This document shows positions 51,352-60,451 of a stretch of DNA of 64,000 nt, piece by piece. Source of the stretch: Thioclava nitratireducens. GTDB lineage: Bacteria > Pseudomonadota > Alphaproteobacteria > Rhodobacterales > Rhodobacteraceae. Numbering within the stretch: position 1 is the stretch's first letter; each line of letters begins with the position of its first letter. The notes beneath the pieces were generated by a model that searched no databases, was not told the DNA's origin, and was given only the letters and a program-made list of their open reading frames with translations. Both the position numbers and the translations under genes were made by a program. The stretch spans positions 3,211,501 to 3,275,500 of the forward strand of contig NZ_CP019437.1 in NCBI RefSeq assembly GCF_001940525.2, given 5' to 3'.

Positions 51352-53157
51352 TCAACTCGTGGAAACAGGGGTGGAGGGCGTAAGGCGCGGGAGCGGCCAG
51401 CTTCGGTGCAATGCGACATGGACGATCAGCCCGGCGAGCGCCGCCAGCGCGAACCAGAAGACCGCGCGGAACGCATCGTCATAAGCGAGGATCGCGGCCT
51501 GCTGCTGCACCGCGGAGGCGACGGAGGACAGCGCGCCCCCGGCCCGTGCGCCCGCATCCGCGGTCTGGCCACCAAGCGAAGCAGCACTCTGCGCGAGGGT
51601 CTGGCTCAACATCGGATTGTCGGGCGAAATCTGCGGCGAAAGCTGCGCCATGTGATAGGCGGTGCGGTCGACCACCAGCGAGCGGAACAGGCCGGAGCCG
51701 ATGACCCCGCCGATGGATTGCGTGGCTAGGAACAGCACGACGAAGCTCAGCAGGTAATGCGGTCCCTTCGCGAAGGCCGCCCCCAGCCCTTTCGCCATCG
51801 CGGGCGGCAGAAACAGGATGCCCGCGAAACCGACCATCGCCTGGCTGAGATACATCTGCTCGGGCCCGGTGAGCGCGGTCGATTGCGAATCGAGCCACGC
51901 TCCAGCCGCGATCAGAACCAGTGCGATGCCGTGAAACAGCGGCGCACGCGCCCCGCTATTGGTCAGCATCAGCACGCCGGTCGCGGCGAGCATCGACAGC
52001 GCGATGATCCCAAACAGCAACTGCTCCTGCCCGGGCTGAAGCCCCATGGTGCGCAGGAAGCCGACCGCGCCCGCGCTCTGCTCGGCGAGCGCGATGCGGA
52101 ACACTAGAAGCGTTCCCGCCAGATGCAGGATTGGCGGGCTCAGTAGCCAGTGGAAATCAATCAGCGGATTGGGGCGCTGCATCTCGATCAGCACCGCGCC
52201 CGCGACCATCCCGATGGCCGCCACGAGCGCCACGCCCAACCATTCGGTCTGCGTCCAGTAATCTAGCGCCCCGAACATGAAGACGCTGGTGAACGCCCCG
52301 AACCCGAACGCGAGCAGGCTGAAGGAGACGAAATCGAGCGGTTTGAGCACCTTTTGCAGAGGGCGCGGCGTCAGCGGCAGCGCGAAAATCAGCGCCAGCG
52401 CCACCAGCGCCATGCCCATCTGGAAAAGGCTCACCGCGTGCCAACTGGCATTCGCGGTGAGGTCCGGCAGCAGCACCCGCGCCAGAGGCCTGCCCACCAT
52501 GATCATCGTCAGAACGGCGGGGATAGCCACCTTCAGACGCTGTGCAGCGGGTATGGCCTCCAGCATGTAGAGAAAGCCGAGGCTCGACAGCGGCGCGGCG
52601 GCGCAGCCACTCAGGAACGCCACGATCACTGCGGAATGCAGGTCGTCGACCCAGAGATTCAGCACCATCGCCAGGACGAAGCTAACGATCCCCACCTCGG
52701 CGAAGCGCCGCAGACCGAACTGGTCGCGGATACGGATCAGCATCAGCGGCATAGAGGCGCGCGGCGCCATGAAGGCCGCCATCACCCAATAGGTGTTGTT
52801 CGTGGTGGCGTGAAGATCGCCCGCCAGCTGCGGCAGGTTGGCCGAGACGAAACCGGTCGCGAGCGATTGCGACAGCGCCACGAAAACGGCTGCGCTGGCA
52901 TAGACGATCCGCTTTGCACCGGAATGGTCGGGCTCTGGCGGAGCGGCGGGCTGCGGCGCGGCGTCCGGCTCTGCGGTCTCTGCCGCTGTGGCTTCGTCTT
53001 GCTTGACTTCACGCTCTGCGGCGGCCTCGGTTGCGGGTCGCGTCTCCGCCTCTTCAGACCGCGCGCGCTCGCGCAGCGTCCGCTCGTCCGGCGATACCGG
53101 TTCGGCGGCCGTCGGACGCGCATCCGGGCCGTTGAGATTGCGAATCTGGGAATTCAT
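51352..53157 (-). CDS. DHA2-type (EmrB-like) MFS efflux transporter
   Basis: A 601-residue transporter of the 14-helix DHA2 class, beginning with an unusual cytoplasmic tail of about 85 residues rich in Ala, Glu and Pro. ATGFVSANLPQLAGDLHAT is helix 1, where EmrB-type proteins have a conserved acidic residue; here it is not obvious. The final helix FWFALAALAGLIVHVALHRS is followed by a short tail. It overlaps the MarR stop by 4 bases (ATGA). The pump partner is the HlyD-like gene downstream. Substrates are unknown hydrophobic toxicants. Confidence 0.9.
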   Translation of the reverse strand: MNSQIRNLNGPDARPTAAEPVSPDERTLRERARSEEAETRPATEAAAEREVKQDEATAAETAEPDAAPQPAAPPEPDHSGAKRIVYASAAVFVALSQSLATGFVSANLPQLAGDLHATTNNTYWVMAAFMAPRASMPLMLIRIRDQFGLRRFAEVGIVSFVLAMVLNLWVDDLHSAVIVAFLSGCAAAPLSSLGFLYMLEAIPAAQRLKVAIPAVLTMIMVGRPLARVLLPDLTANASWHAVSLFQMGMALVALALIFALPLTPRPLQKVLKPLDFVSFSLLAFGFGAFTSVFMFGALDYWTQTEWLGVALVAAIGMVAGAVLIEMQRPNPLIDFHWLLSPPILHLAGTLLVFRIALAEQSAGAVGFLRTMGLQPGQEQLLFGIIALSMLAATGVLMLTNSGARAPLFHGIALVLIAAGAWLDSQSTALTGPEQMYLSQAMVGFAGILFLPPAMAKGLGAAFAKGPHYLLSFVVLFLATQSIGGVIGSGLFRSLVVDRTAYHMAQLSPQISPDNPMLSQTLAQSAASLGGQTADAGARAGGALSSVASAVQQQAAILAYDDAFRAVFWFALAALAGLIVHVALHRSWPLPRLTPSTPVSTS

Positions 53158-53633
53158 TGGCCGCGCATCCTTTCGAGGTTGGCCTGCATCCGCTCCATCG
53201 TCTTGCGGGCGCGGGCGACCTCGTCGGCGTCGAGTCCTTCGTAGAGCTGCGCGCGCAGCGCCTCGACGAAGGTCTCGATCTCGGAGGCGTTCGCACGGGC
53301 GTGATCGGTCAGGAAAATCTGGCGGACGCGTTTGTCCTTGGGATCGGCGCGCCGCTCCACGAAGCCGAGCTTCTCCAGCCCGTCGAGCGTGCGGTTCAGC
53401 GTCGGCGTCTCGATCACCAGCGTTTCCGCCAGTTGCCGCTGGCTCATCCCCTCGTCGCGCGAGATCGCAAGGATGGCCTGCGCCCGCGCGAAGGTCAGCC
53501 CCATGTCCCGCGCCTGTGCGTCGAACATCGCGCGCACCGAACGCGCCGTCAGCATCATCGTGCGCGTCAACTCGGCACGGTCGCGGCGGGCGGCTTCGCT
53601 GGGCACGGATAGTTCTGCGGCACGGTCGGACAT
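53154..53633 (-). CDS. MarR-family transcriptional regulator of the efflux operon
   Basis: A 159-residue winged-helix protein. LTFARAQAILAISRDEGMSQ, RQLAETLVIETPTLNRTLDG and LEKLGFVERRADPKDKRVRQ are the DNA-binding core and wing. Flanking helices form the dimer interface. It is the first gene of the leftward operon with the MFS and HlyD genes, coupled by ATGA, and lies 18 bases from the palindrome at 53652-53665. The EmrR/MprA-like arrangement predicts that a pump substrate releases the repressor. Length is normal. Confidence 0.9.
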   Translation of the reverse strand: MSDRAAELSVPSEAARRDRAELTRTMMLTARSVRAMFDAQARDMGLTFARAQAILAISRDEGMSQRQLAETLVIETPTLNRTLDGLEKLGFVERRADPKDKRVRQIFLTDHARANASEIETFVEALRAQLYEGLDADEVARARKTMERMQANLERMRGQ

Positions 53634-53651
53634 GGGGGCCTCGGGAATAAA

Positions 53652-53665
53652 GTTAGCCTGCTAAC
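53652..53665. promoter_or_regulatory. Palindrome GTTAGC-CT-GCTAAC, MarR operator
   Basis: A perfect 6-base inverted repeat with a 2-base centre, 18 bases before the marR start codon. A 14-16 base AT-edged palindrome at the head of a self-regulated marR operon is the usual target. It would let the protein repress its own operon. Confidence 0.6.
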
Positions 53666-53782
53666 GTTTTTGTCCCATCCCACATATCTTCTGTGTCGCG
53701 AGGATCAACATGGGTCCCCTGCACAGGGGGCCGTGCGAAATTGCGAAACGGAGCGATCTGGCCGTGCATCCAGCGCGAGAGC

Positions 53783-54847
53783 TCAGGCTGCGAGCAAGCT
53801 CACAAGGCCGAGACCAGCCGCCACGAGCATCACCAGCGACAGCGTCACCGTCGCGATCACGCGCGGCCCGGCGGCTGCCACCGCGCGAGCGTCGACGCCA
53901 AGCCCCAGCGCTGCCATCGCGATCACCGTCAGGATCGACGCCCCCTGCCCCATCGGCGCCAGCGCGACTTCCGGCAGCGCCCCGGCAGAGCGCAGCACGA
54001 TCATCCCGAGAAACCCGAGGATGAAAAGCGGCGGCATGAGTCCACGCCGCACACGCCCTTCCGGTGCGGCAGTGCGTCCATCCGCCGGCAGGTGCGGCGC
54101 GAGGAACGACAGTACCACGGTGATCGGCCCCAGCATCAGGACCCGCACCAGCTTCACCAGCGTGCCGAGCTGGATCGCCCCGGCCCCCATCGGCGCCGCT
54201 GCAGCCAGAACTTGCGGCACCGCATAGACGGTGATCCCCGACAGGATCCCGTAACCGTTGACGCTCATTCCCGCCACATGGCCGACGACCGGCAGCAACA
54301 GAACCACCGCCACGCCGAGCACGGCGGTGAACGCGATCGCGGCACTAACATCGTCGCTGTCTGCGTCGATCACCGGGGCGACGGCGGCGATGGCGGAATT
54401 GCCGCAGATACCGTTGCCGCAGGCGATCAGCAATGCCATCCGGGCCGGCAGGCGCAAGGCCCGCCCCAGCAGATATGCGGTGGGCACCATGAGCGCGACC
54501 ACGGCGACAATCCCGGCCAGCAAGCCCGGACCGACCGACAACAGGGTCTGTGCGCTCACCGAGGCGCCGAGCAGCACGATCGCGATCTCCAGCACCGTCT
54601 TGGCCGAGAAGCGGATACCGGCCTCGAAACGTGCAGGCGGAGCCCAGAGGGAGCGCACCACCGCCCCGATCAGGATCGCCAGCACCAACGGCTCCAGCCA
54701 TTTCGCCCCGAACAGCGCGTGCTCTGCCATACCGCCCAACGCCGCGAGCGCGGCGACGCCGATGCTCAACCCGACCCCAGGAGCGTAAGCGCGAAGCGCG
54801 AGCTGCGGACGGGCGAAACGGCAGGGCAGGATCGAATGAAGCGGCAA
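53783..54847 (-). CDS. YeiH/YadS-type putative sulfate exporter family membrane protein
   Basis: A 354-residue protein with about ten helices and the UPF0324 (YeiH) signatures GIRFSAKTVLEIAIVLLGAS, CGNGICGNSAIAAVAPVI and GYGILSGITVYAVPQVLAAA. I chose the TTG at 54847 because GAGGAG sits 6 bases before it and the family begins there; the alternative GTG at 54892 has no ribosome site. The transport substrate is not established for most members (sulfite, sulfate or taurine-related anions are suggested). It is divergent from a LysR-type regulator. Confidence 0.82.
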   Translation of the reverse strand: MPLHSILPCRFARPQLALRAYAPGVGLSIGVAALAALGGMAEHALFGAKWLEPLVLAILIGAVVRSLWAPPARFEAGIRFSAKTVLEIAIVLLGASVSAQTLLSVGPGLLAGIVAVVALMVPTAYLLGRALRLPARMALLIACGNGICGNSAIAAVAPVIDADSDDVSAAIAFTAVLGVAVVLLLPVVGHVAGMSVNGYGILSGITVYAVPQVLAAAAPMGAGAIQLGTLVKLVRVLMLGPITVVLSFLAPHLPADGRTAAPEGRVRRGLMPPLFILGFLGMIVLRSAGALPEVALAPMGQGASILTVIAMAALGLGVDARAVAAAGPRVIATVTLSLVMLVAAGLGLVSLLAA

Positions 54848-54962
54848 GACGGTCTCCTCGGGGGCAGCACGTACCCTGTATTTGCCCGCCACAATTCATT
54901 CTTCAAACAAAATGTTTTTGTCGATATGATCGGTTAAATCGATTAATTAAAGGGACGCAGGA
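54848..54962. promoter_or_regulatory. Divergent yeiH/lysR control region
   Basis: About 115 AT-rich bases, in contrast to the GC-rich surroundings. It contains the imperfect dyad ACAAAATGTTTTTGT (54908-54922) and ATCGGTTAAATCGAT (54930-54944). Either could be the T-N11-A type site of the adjacent LysR protein. No -35/-10 pair could be assigned confidently. Confidence 0.4.
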
Positions 54963-55859
54963 ATGACGCCTGAACAGCTCCGCGTATTTGTCGCGGTCGC
55001 GGAAGAGCAGCACATGACCCGCGCCGCGGCGCGGCTGAACATGACGCAATCCACCGCCTCCGCCGCCATCGCGGCCCTGGAGTCGCGTCATCAGATCGCC
55101 CTGTTCGACCGGATTGGGCGGGGAATTTCTCTGACCGAGGAAGGTCGCGCCTTTCTGCCCGAGGCGCGCGCGGTGCTGGCACGGCTCGCCGAGGCGGAGG
55201 CGATGCTCGCCGAGACCCGCGGGCTCGAACGAGGGCATATCCGTCTAGTCGCCAGTCAGACCATCGCGGGCTATTGGCTGCCGCCATATCTTGCCGCCTT
55301 CCGGCAGGCGCGCCCGGGGATCGAGGTGACGCTGGAAATCGGCAATACACAGGAAGCCGCGGACCGGCTGCGCGCGGGCCTGCACGATCTCGCGCTGGTC
55401 GAAGGCGATGTCGAGGATGCGAAGCTGGAGCGCGTTCAGATCGGCGCGGATCAGCTGATATTGGTCAGTGCGGCCCCGCCGCCCGGCAAACTGGATGCGC
55501 GCGCGTTGAGCGAAGCGAACTGGGTTCTGCGCGAACCCGGCTCGGGCACGCGTTCCACCGCCGAGGCCGCCCTCGCCGACCTGGGCGTCGCGCCCGGTGC
55601 GCTCTCGGCCGCGCTGGTTTTGCCATCGAACGAGGCGGTGCTGAGCGCGGTCGAGGCGGGGGCCGGGATCACCATTCTCTCGGCCCATGTCGTCGCGCGG
55701 GCGCTGAGCCTTGGCACGGTCAGAGATTGGGAGCTGCAACTCGCCCCGCGGCCCTTCTACGCGCTACGCCACCGCGACCACCATGTCAGCCACGCCGCGG
55801 GCGATCTTCTGGCGCGGATCGATCAGTCGCAGTTGGACGACTTCAATCAGATGGAATGA
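54963..55859 (+). CDS. LysR-family transcriptional regulator
   Basis: A 298-residue LysR-type regulator. The N-terminal winged helix reads MTPEQLRVFVAVAEEQHMTR, AAARLNMTQSTASAAIAALE and LFDRIGRGISLTEEGRAFLP. The effector domain begins near residue 90 with GHIRLVASQTIAGYWLPPYL. It is divergent from the YeiH-type exporter and very likely controls it, as CysB- or YeiE-like proteins do in other bacteria. The 3' end overlaps the convergent receiver gene by 17 bases. The inducer is unknown. Confidence 0.9.
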   Translation: MTPEQLRVFVAVAEEQHMTRAAARLNMTQSTASAAIAALESRHQIALFDRIGRGISLTEEGRAFLPEARAVLARLAEAEAMLAETRGLERGHIRLVASQTIAGYWLPPYLAAFRQARPGIEVTLEIGNTQEAADRLRAGLHDLALVEGDVEDAKLERVQIGADQLILVSAAPPPGKLDARALSEANWVLREPGSGTRSTAEAALADLGVAPGALSAALVLPSNEAVLSAVEAGAGITILSAHVVARALSLGTVRDWELQLAPRPFYALRHRDHHVSHAAGDLLARIDQSQLDDFNQME

Positions 55860-56232
55860 ACCATTTCGCGAGCTTCGCTTCGATCTCGGACGGCATAGCC
55901 GGCTTCGGGCAGACCGCGGCACCGGGGTAGCGCTCGCGCAGCTGAGAGGCCTCCGCATGTCCGGAATGGAACAGGAGCGGCACCCCCGCTTCGTGGAGCC
56001 GGTCGGCCAGTTCGTAGACCTCGCCATCGGCCAGCATCACGTCGAGGATCGCGGCACCGGGCAGACGCTCGCGGACCAAGTCCAGACCCGCGCGAACCGT
56101 GGCGCAGGGGCCCCAGACCTCCATCCCGAGATCTTCCAGCATGAATTGAAGATCAAGCGCGACGACGGCTTCATCTTCGACAAGGAGCACCTCGCTCGGT
56201 GCTTTCTCAGTCAGCGTCGCCGTCGATTTCAT
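55843..56232 (-). CDS. Single-domain response regulator (CheY-like)
   Basis: A 129-residue stand-alone receiver: the acidic pair in LLVEDEAVVALDLQF near residue 18, the phospho-acceptor Asp in AAILDVMLADGEVY near 62, Ser/Gly in LLFHSGHAEA and Lys in AVCPKPAMPSEIEAKL. The start ATG at 56232 lies inside the end of the kinase gene, a 26-base overlap in another frame, so it is its immediate partner. Receivers of this type next to HWE kinases accept the phosphate from them. No output domain is present, so the signal must pass by protein contact. Confidence 0.88.
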   Translation of the reverse strand: MKSTATLTEKAPSEVLLVEDEAVVALDLQFMLEDLGMEVWGPCATVRAGLDLVRERLPGAAILDVMLADGEVYELADRLHEAGVPLLFHSGHAEASQLRERYPGAAVCPKPAMPSEIEAKLAKWFIPSD

Positions 56233-59200
56233 GTGCGAAGATAATCCTGTTGCAACGGCTTTCCGGCGTCTGACGCGTGTCGACCCGCGCCGAAATCTGG
56301 CTGGCGGAAATATCGACCAACGTCGAGCCGAAGCCCTGTTTGTTCGTGTCGAGCTGCAACGCCTCACGGTAGCGCTCGTTCCACGAAAGTATCACAGTGT
56401 CGTCGTTTTCCTTCGACCAAGTGATCTCGAGATCGCCCTCGCGTGGCCCCAATACCCCGTATTTCGCGGCATTGGTGCTCCATTCGTGGAAAATCAACGC
56501 AAGTGCGGTCAGGTGATGCGTCGGAACGTCGACCTCCGGCCCATCGATCAGGAACTTCGAGGGATCGTCATAGGGCGCGAGGGTCGTCTCGATAACCTCG
56601 CGCAGCGGAATAGCCGCACCGCTCGTCCGGGTGCGCGCCAGATCGTGCGAGCGCGCGAGCGCGTTGATCCGCTGACCGACGTCATCGACCAGCTCGCGCG
56701 GGCTCGAGGCGGTACGTCCCGCGATGCGCAGCATGCCCGAAACGATGGAAAACAGGTTCTTCACCCGGTGGTTCATCTCGCGCAGCATCAATTCGCGCAT
56801 CTGCGCGGCCTCTTCATCGGCGGTGATATCGACGCTGAGGCCCAACAGACGGCTTTCCTTGCCTTCGCCCATCATCCGGCCAGTGGCGCGCAGGTGGCGC
56901 TTCGTCCCGGAGGGAAGGTCGAGCTCGTGGTCGACCTCCATATCGACGCCCTTTTCGCGCGCTTCGCGCACCGCCTGTTCTACGGCGTCCCGGTCATGCT
57001 CGGCCACGCGTTCGAAGAACCGCTCGAGCGGATAGGTGCCCGCAGCCTCGAGTTCGAAGAATGCGGCGACAGCCTCGTCGACCTCCACCTCGCCGCTAGG
57101 CTCGATGATCGACCAGATGCCGATCTGTGCGATTTCCAGCGCGAGTTGGAGCCGTTCGCCCTTCTGCGTGAGTTCGGTCTCGAGACGCAGCGCCTCGGTG
57201 ATGTCGGTGAAGACGAGCGTCGCGCCTTCAACATTGCCGCGCGCATTCAGATAAGGCGTGGCGGCAAGCGACCAGACCTTGTCGAGCTCGGTGGATTTGA
57301 CCCGACAGGGCCGCGGCAGCTCGCCCTCGAGCACCGCATCGATCAACTCGATCATGACTTCCGGCGTGTCGAGCATGTTCTTGATGTCGCCGAGCGGTCG
57401 GCCACGATCGCTGCCGCGCAGGCGGATCATCTCGCTCGCGCCGTCGGTGAAGTTGCGCAGGCGTAGCTTGCGATCAACCGTCACCAGCGCATGAAGCTTG
57501 GAATCGAAGATATTGCGCAGGTCGGCATTCGCGGTCGAAAGCTCCTCGACCTTGGTCTTCAGCTCGTCATTGACCGTCGCGAGCTCTTCGTTGGTCGATT
57601 GCAACTCCTCGTTCATCGACATCATTTCCTCGTTGGAGGATTTGAGCTCTTCGTTAGCGGTTTCCAACTCTTCGACGGTGGTGCGCAGGCGGTTGCGGGT
57701 GGCGCGCAGCTCCGCTTCCAAGACCTGCACATGGCTCTCGGAGGGCGCGATCTCGTCGAAATCGTATTCGTCGAGCGCCTCGAACGGGCCACGGTCGCGG
57801 AACACGATCAGCAGCGTGTCGTCCGAGAGCGGATCGGCGAGCACGTCGACGCGCTGCCGCCCGGTTTCCGAGATCACTTCGACGTCGCGGACGATCTTGC
57901 GCGTCCCGAGTTCAGCCGACTCGTGGATGACGGCGGAAAGCGCCTCGCGCAGCCCCGCCCGTGCGAGCGATTGCGCATAGCCCTGCCCGGTCTCGGACGG
58001 ATCGATCTCGAGATACTTGCCCAAGCGCCCGGTAGCGGCGAGGATCGCCCCATCGCGATCGACATTCAGCGTCGCGGGCGCATAAAGATCGAGGATACGA
58101 TTGCTGGCCAAGGTCGTGTTCCAGTCTCTGGGTCTTCTATCAGTCGTTTTTGGTCGAAGCGGAGCAAGCCGCGTATGAGGGTCGGAGCGCATAGGCAGTT
58201 CGGTCGGGTAAGGTGACCGTGGTCCAATGCTGCGGAAGATGCGCATCGCCCCGTCGATCGGCTCGAACAGCTCCTCGTGCCGCCCGATCGTCTCGGATGG
58301 GCCGAGGAAGAGAACGCCGCCCGGGTTGAGCGCGTAATGGAAGATCGGCAGCGCCCGCGCCTGCAGCTTGTCACCGAAATAGATCAGCAAGTTGCGGCAG
58401 GAGACCATGTCGAGACGCGAAAATGGCGGATCCTTGATCAGCGAATGTGGCGAGAAGCGCACCCGGTCGCGCAGCGCGACGGTGATCTGGAAATTGCCAT
58501 CGCGTCCGACCGTATAGGTGTCGCGATACATTTCCGGCAGATCGAGCAGAACCGAGACCGGATAACGTCCCTCGCGTGCGATCGCGAGCATCCGTTCGTC
58601 GATATCGGTAGCGAAGATCTGGAAATCGATTTCCTTGCCGCTCGCATGGATCGCGCGATCGATGAGCATCGCCAGCGTGTAAGCCTCTTCGCCGCTCGAA
58701 CAGCCGGGCACCCAGATGCGCAGCGCGCCGCCATCCTCGGCCTTCTCGACCATCGGCTTGATGGCTGCCTCGTTGAGCGCCTCGAAATGCTCGCTGTCGC
58801 GGAAGAAGCGGGTGACGTTGATCAGAAGATCGCCGAGCAGTGCCAGGGGCTCGTCTTCCTCTCGTTCGAGCCGTTCAAGATATTCGCGCGGATGAAGAAT
58901 GCCCACGACCTGCATCCGGCGCTGAATCCTGCGCTCGAGCGTCGAGCGTTTATACTGCGAGAAATCATGCCCCGTCAGGCGATTCAGCGCAGAGCAGATC
59001 TCGTCCAGCGTGCCTGAAACCGGCGGCGCGGTATTGACCTGCTCGGGATCGACATTGCGGAATTCGGTGATCCGCGCGATCACATCGGCAGGCGCGCTGA
59101 CCACGTCGACCATCCCGGTCGCGACAGCCGAATTGGGCATCGAGTCGTAGCGCGCGGTGGCATCCTGCGCGATGCAGAACCCGCCGTGTTCCTTGACCGC

Positions 59201-59623
59201 GCGCAACCCAACCGAGCCATCCGTGCCTGTCCCCGACAGGATCACGCAGACTGCCCGACGCCCGAGATCCTGCCCCAGCGACACGAAGAAATCGTCGATC
59301 GGTCGGCGCAGACCGCGCGGCTGGGCGAATTCCGAAAGCTTCAGATGGCCGTTCTCTACCTCCAGCCCATAGCCCGGTGGGATCGTGTAGACGTGCCCAG
59401 CCTCCAGCTTGGCGCCATCTTCGGCCTGTAGCACTTCCAGCGAGGTCGACCGGCCGAGCAACTCGGCCAGCAGGGATTCGTGGTTCGGATCGAGGTGTTG
59501 GACGACGACATAGGCGCTCGGGTCGTCCGCACGCGCAGGCTCCAGCAGATCGCGAAGCGCTTCAAGCCCACCGGCGGAGGCGCCGATGCCGACAACATAT
59601 AGATCCTCGGGGGTGTCGGTCAC
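56207..59623 (-). CDS. CheB-CheR-PAS-HWE histidine kinase fusion
   Basis: An 1138-residue soluble protein. Domain order: CheB methylesterase (about 8-190; Ser in IGASAGGLEAL, His in QHLDPNH, Asp in SGTGTDGSVG); CheR methyltransferase (about 205-480; SAM loop VPGCSSGEEAYTLAML, then FATDIDERML); a PAS segment near 510-620; a heptad coiled coil of NEELQSTNEEL type repeats near 640-700; two more PAS segments; and an HWE-type kinase with phospho-acceptor REMNHRVKNLFSIVSG and FHEWSTNAAKYG in the ATPase lid. No membrane helix is visible. These fused proteins are a known but poorly understood signalling class. It is cotranscribed with the receiver and adjacent to a LOV photoreceptor. Confidence 0.9.
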   Translation of the reverse strand: MTDTPEDLYVVGIGASAGGLEALRDLLEPARADDPSAYVVVQHLDPNHESLLAELLGRSTSLEVLQAEDGAKLEAGHVYTIPPGYGLEVENGHLKLSEFAQPRGLRRPIDDFFVSLGQDLGRRAVCVILSGTGTDGSVGLRAVKEHGGFCIAQDATARYDSMPNSAVATGMVDVVSAPADVIARITEFRNVDPEQVNTAPPVSGTLDEICSALNRLTGHDFSQYKRSTLERRIQRRMQVVGILHPREYLERLEREEDEPLALLGDLLINVTRFFRDSEHFEALNEAAIKPMVEKAEDGGALRIWVPGCSSGEEAYTLAMLIDRAIHASGKEIDFQIFATDIDERMLAIAREGRYPVSVLLDLPEMYRDTYTVGRDGNFQITVALRDRVRFSPHSLIKDPPFSRLDMVSCRNLLIYFGDKLQARALPIFHYALNPGGVLFLGPSETIGRHEELFEPIDGAMRIFRSIGPRSPYPTELPMRSDPHTRLAPLRPKTTDRRPRDWNTTLASNRILDLYAPATLNVDRDGAILAATGRLGKYLEIDPSETGQGYAQSLARAGLREALSAVIHESAELGTRKIVRDVEVISETGRQRVDVLADPLSDDTLLIVFRDRGPFEALDEYDFDEIAPSESHVQVLEAELRATRNRLRTTVEELETANEELKSSNEEMMSMNEELQSTNEELATVNDELKTKVEELSTANADLRNIFDSKLHALVTVDRKLRLRNFTDGASEMIRLRGSDRGRPLGDIKNMLDTPEVMIELIDAVLEGELPRPCRVKSTELDKVWSLAATPYLNARGNVEGATLVFTDITEALRLETELTQKGERLQLALEIAQIGIWSIIEPSGEVEVDEAVAAFFELEAAGTYPLERFFERVAEHDRDAVEQAVREAREKGVDMEVDHELDLPSGTKRHLRATGRMMGEGKESRLLGLSVDITADEEAAQMRELMLREMNHRVKNLFSIVSGMLRIAGRTASSPRELVDDVGQRINALARSHDLARTRTSGAAIPLREVIETTLAPYDDPSKFLIDGPEVDVPTHHLTALALIFHEWSTNAAKYGVLGPREGDLEITWSKENDDTVILSWNERYREALQLDTNKQGFGSTLVDISASQISARVDTRQTPESRCNRIIFAHEIDGDAD

Positions 59624-59789
59624 CTTATGGCCCGCCGATCCGCGCAGCGCGCGATCAAAAGGACGCGGCCCGCGCGCCCTTCTCTATCGTTATCTTTGCA
59701 GTTCATCCGCAGATCGGTGTCACTGGTCTCAGAACCCTGCAATAACATTTGACATAGTGTCGAACACATAACCGTGGCCGCAGCCATTC

Positions 59790-60353
59790 TCAGCCCTCAC
59801 GGTAGATGATCGTAGCCATGGTTGAAAGACTCTCCGACAGGACCTTGGCGGAGCCGATCATCGCCAGGCCAAACCCGCGCGAGATCGCGGCGAGATCGTC
59901 GGCATTGCGTAGCAGGCTCGAGTCATTCGCCGCAAGATCAGCCTTCACGTTCTGACGTTCGGCGGCGGAGGTCAGGTCGAACTGCGACCCGAGGATCAAC
60001 CGCGTTTCGCCATCGGGTTTGCGCAACCGCGTCATGAAGACGAAATTCTGGAAAGTCTCGCCATTCGCGCGGCTGTTGGTGACGCGAAAGCGACCCGCGG
60101 AAATCTCCTCGTCGTCGATGAACTCCCGCATCGCGGCGCGTTCTTCTTCAGTCGCGGCGCCTGCCTGCAGGAAGCGGCAGTTCTGCCCCAAAACATCATC
60201 AGCGGAATACCCGGTCAGATTGAGAAACGCCTGATTCACGTAGACAAGCGGCACGTCCTCACGATCGACGGCGGCGATGGTCAGCGCGACATTCGACTTG
60301 TCGCAATAGCTGACGAGCGTGTCCGGTAATTCGTATTCAGTATAGACGGGCAT
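59790..60353 (-). CDS. Short LOV (blue-light) photoreceptor protein
   Basis: A 187-residue protein with one PAS/LOV core at about residues 15-135. The flavin-binding signature GQNCRFLQ contains the photoactive Cys at residue 59. Further hallmarks are FLNLTGYSADDVLG, NGETFQNFVFMTRLRK and the final GSQFDLT, whose Gln contacts the flavin. A C-terminal helical extension of about 50 residues but no kinase or DNA-binding domain follows, like the short LOV proteins of Rhodobacter and Pseudomonas. It is oriented with the adjacent CheB-CheR kinase, 166 bases upstream of it, which suggests they work together. Confidence 0.88.
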   Translation of the reverse strand: MPVYTEYELPDTLVSYCDKSNVALTIAAVDREDVPLVYVNQAFLNLTGYSADDVLGQNCRFLQAGAATEEERAAMREFIDDEEISAGRFRVTNSRANGETFQNFVFMTRLRKPDGETRLILGSQFDLTSAAERQNVKADLAANDSSLLRNADDLAAISRGFGLAMIGSAKVLSESLSTMATIIYREG

Positions 60354-60451
60354 TCAGCCTCCGCATTGTTCGAGGAGACAAGATTGATCACTGCGCGGAA
60401 AAGTCCAGCGCATAAGGCGAAATATCATCTATAACGGTTTTCAGGGGAGGA

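Noticed and set aside
53711-53730. GGTCCCCTG/CAGGGGGCC inverted repeat as a terminator
   Set aside because: It has one G-U pair and no T run on either strand, and it lies more than 50 bases from the nearest stop codon, so a terminator call is not supported.
59750-59790. TTGACA at 59751 as a plus-strand promoter
   Set aside because: There is no plus-strand gene downstream before 60659 and no matching -10 element.
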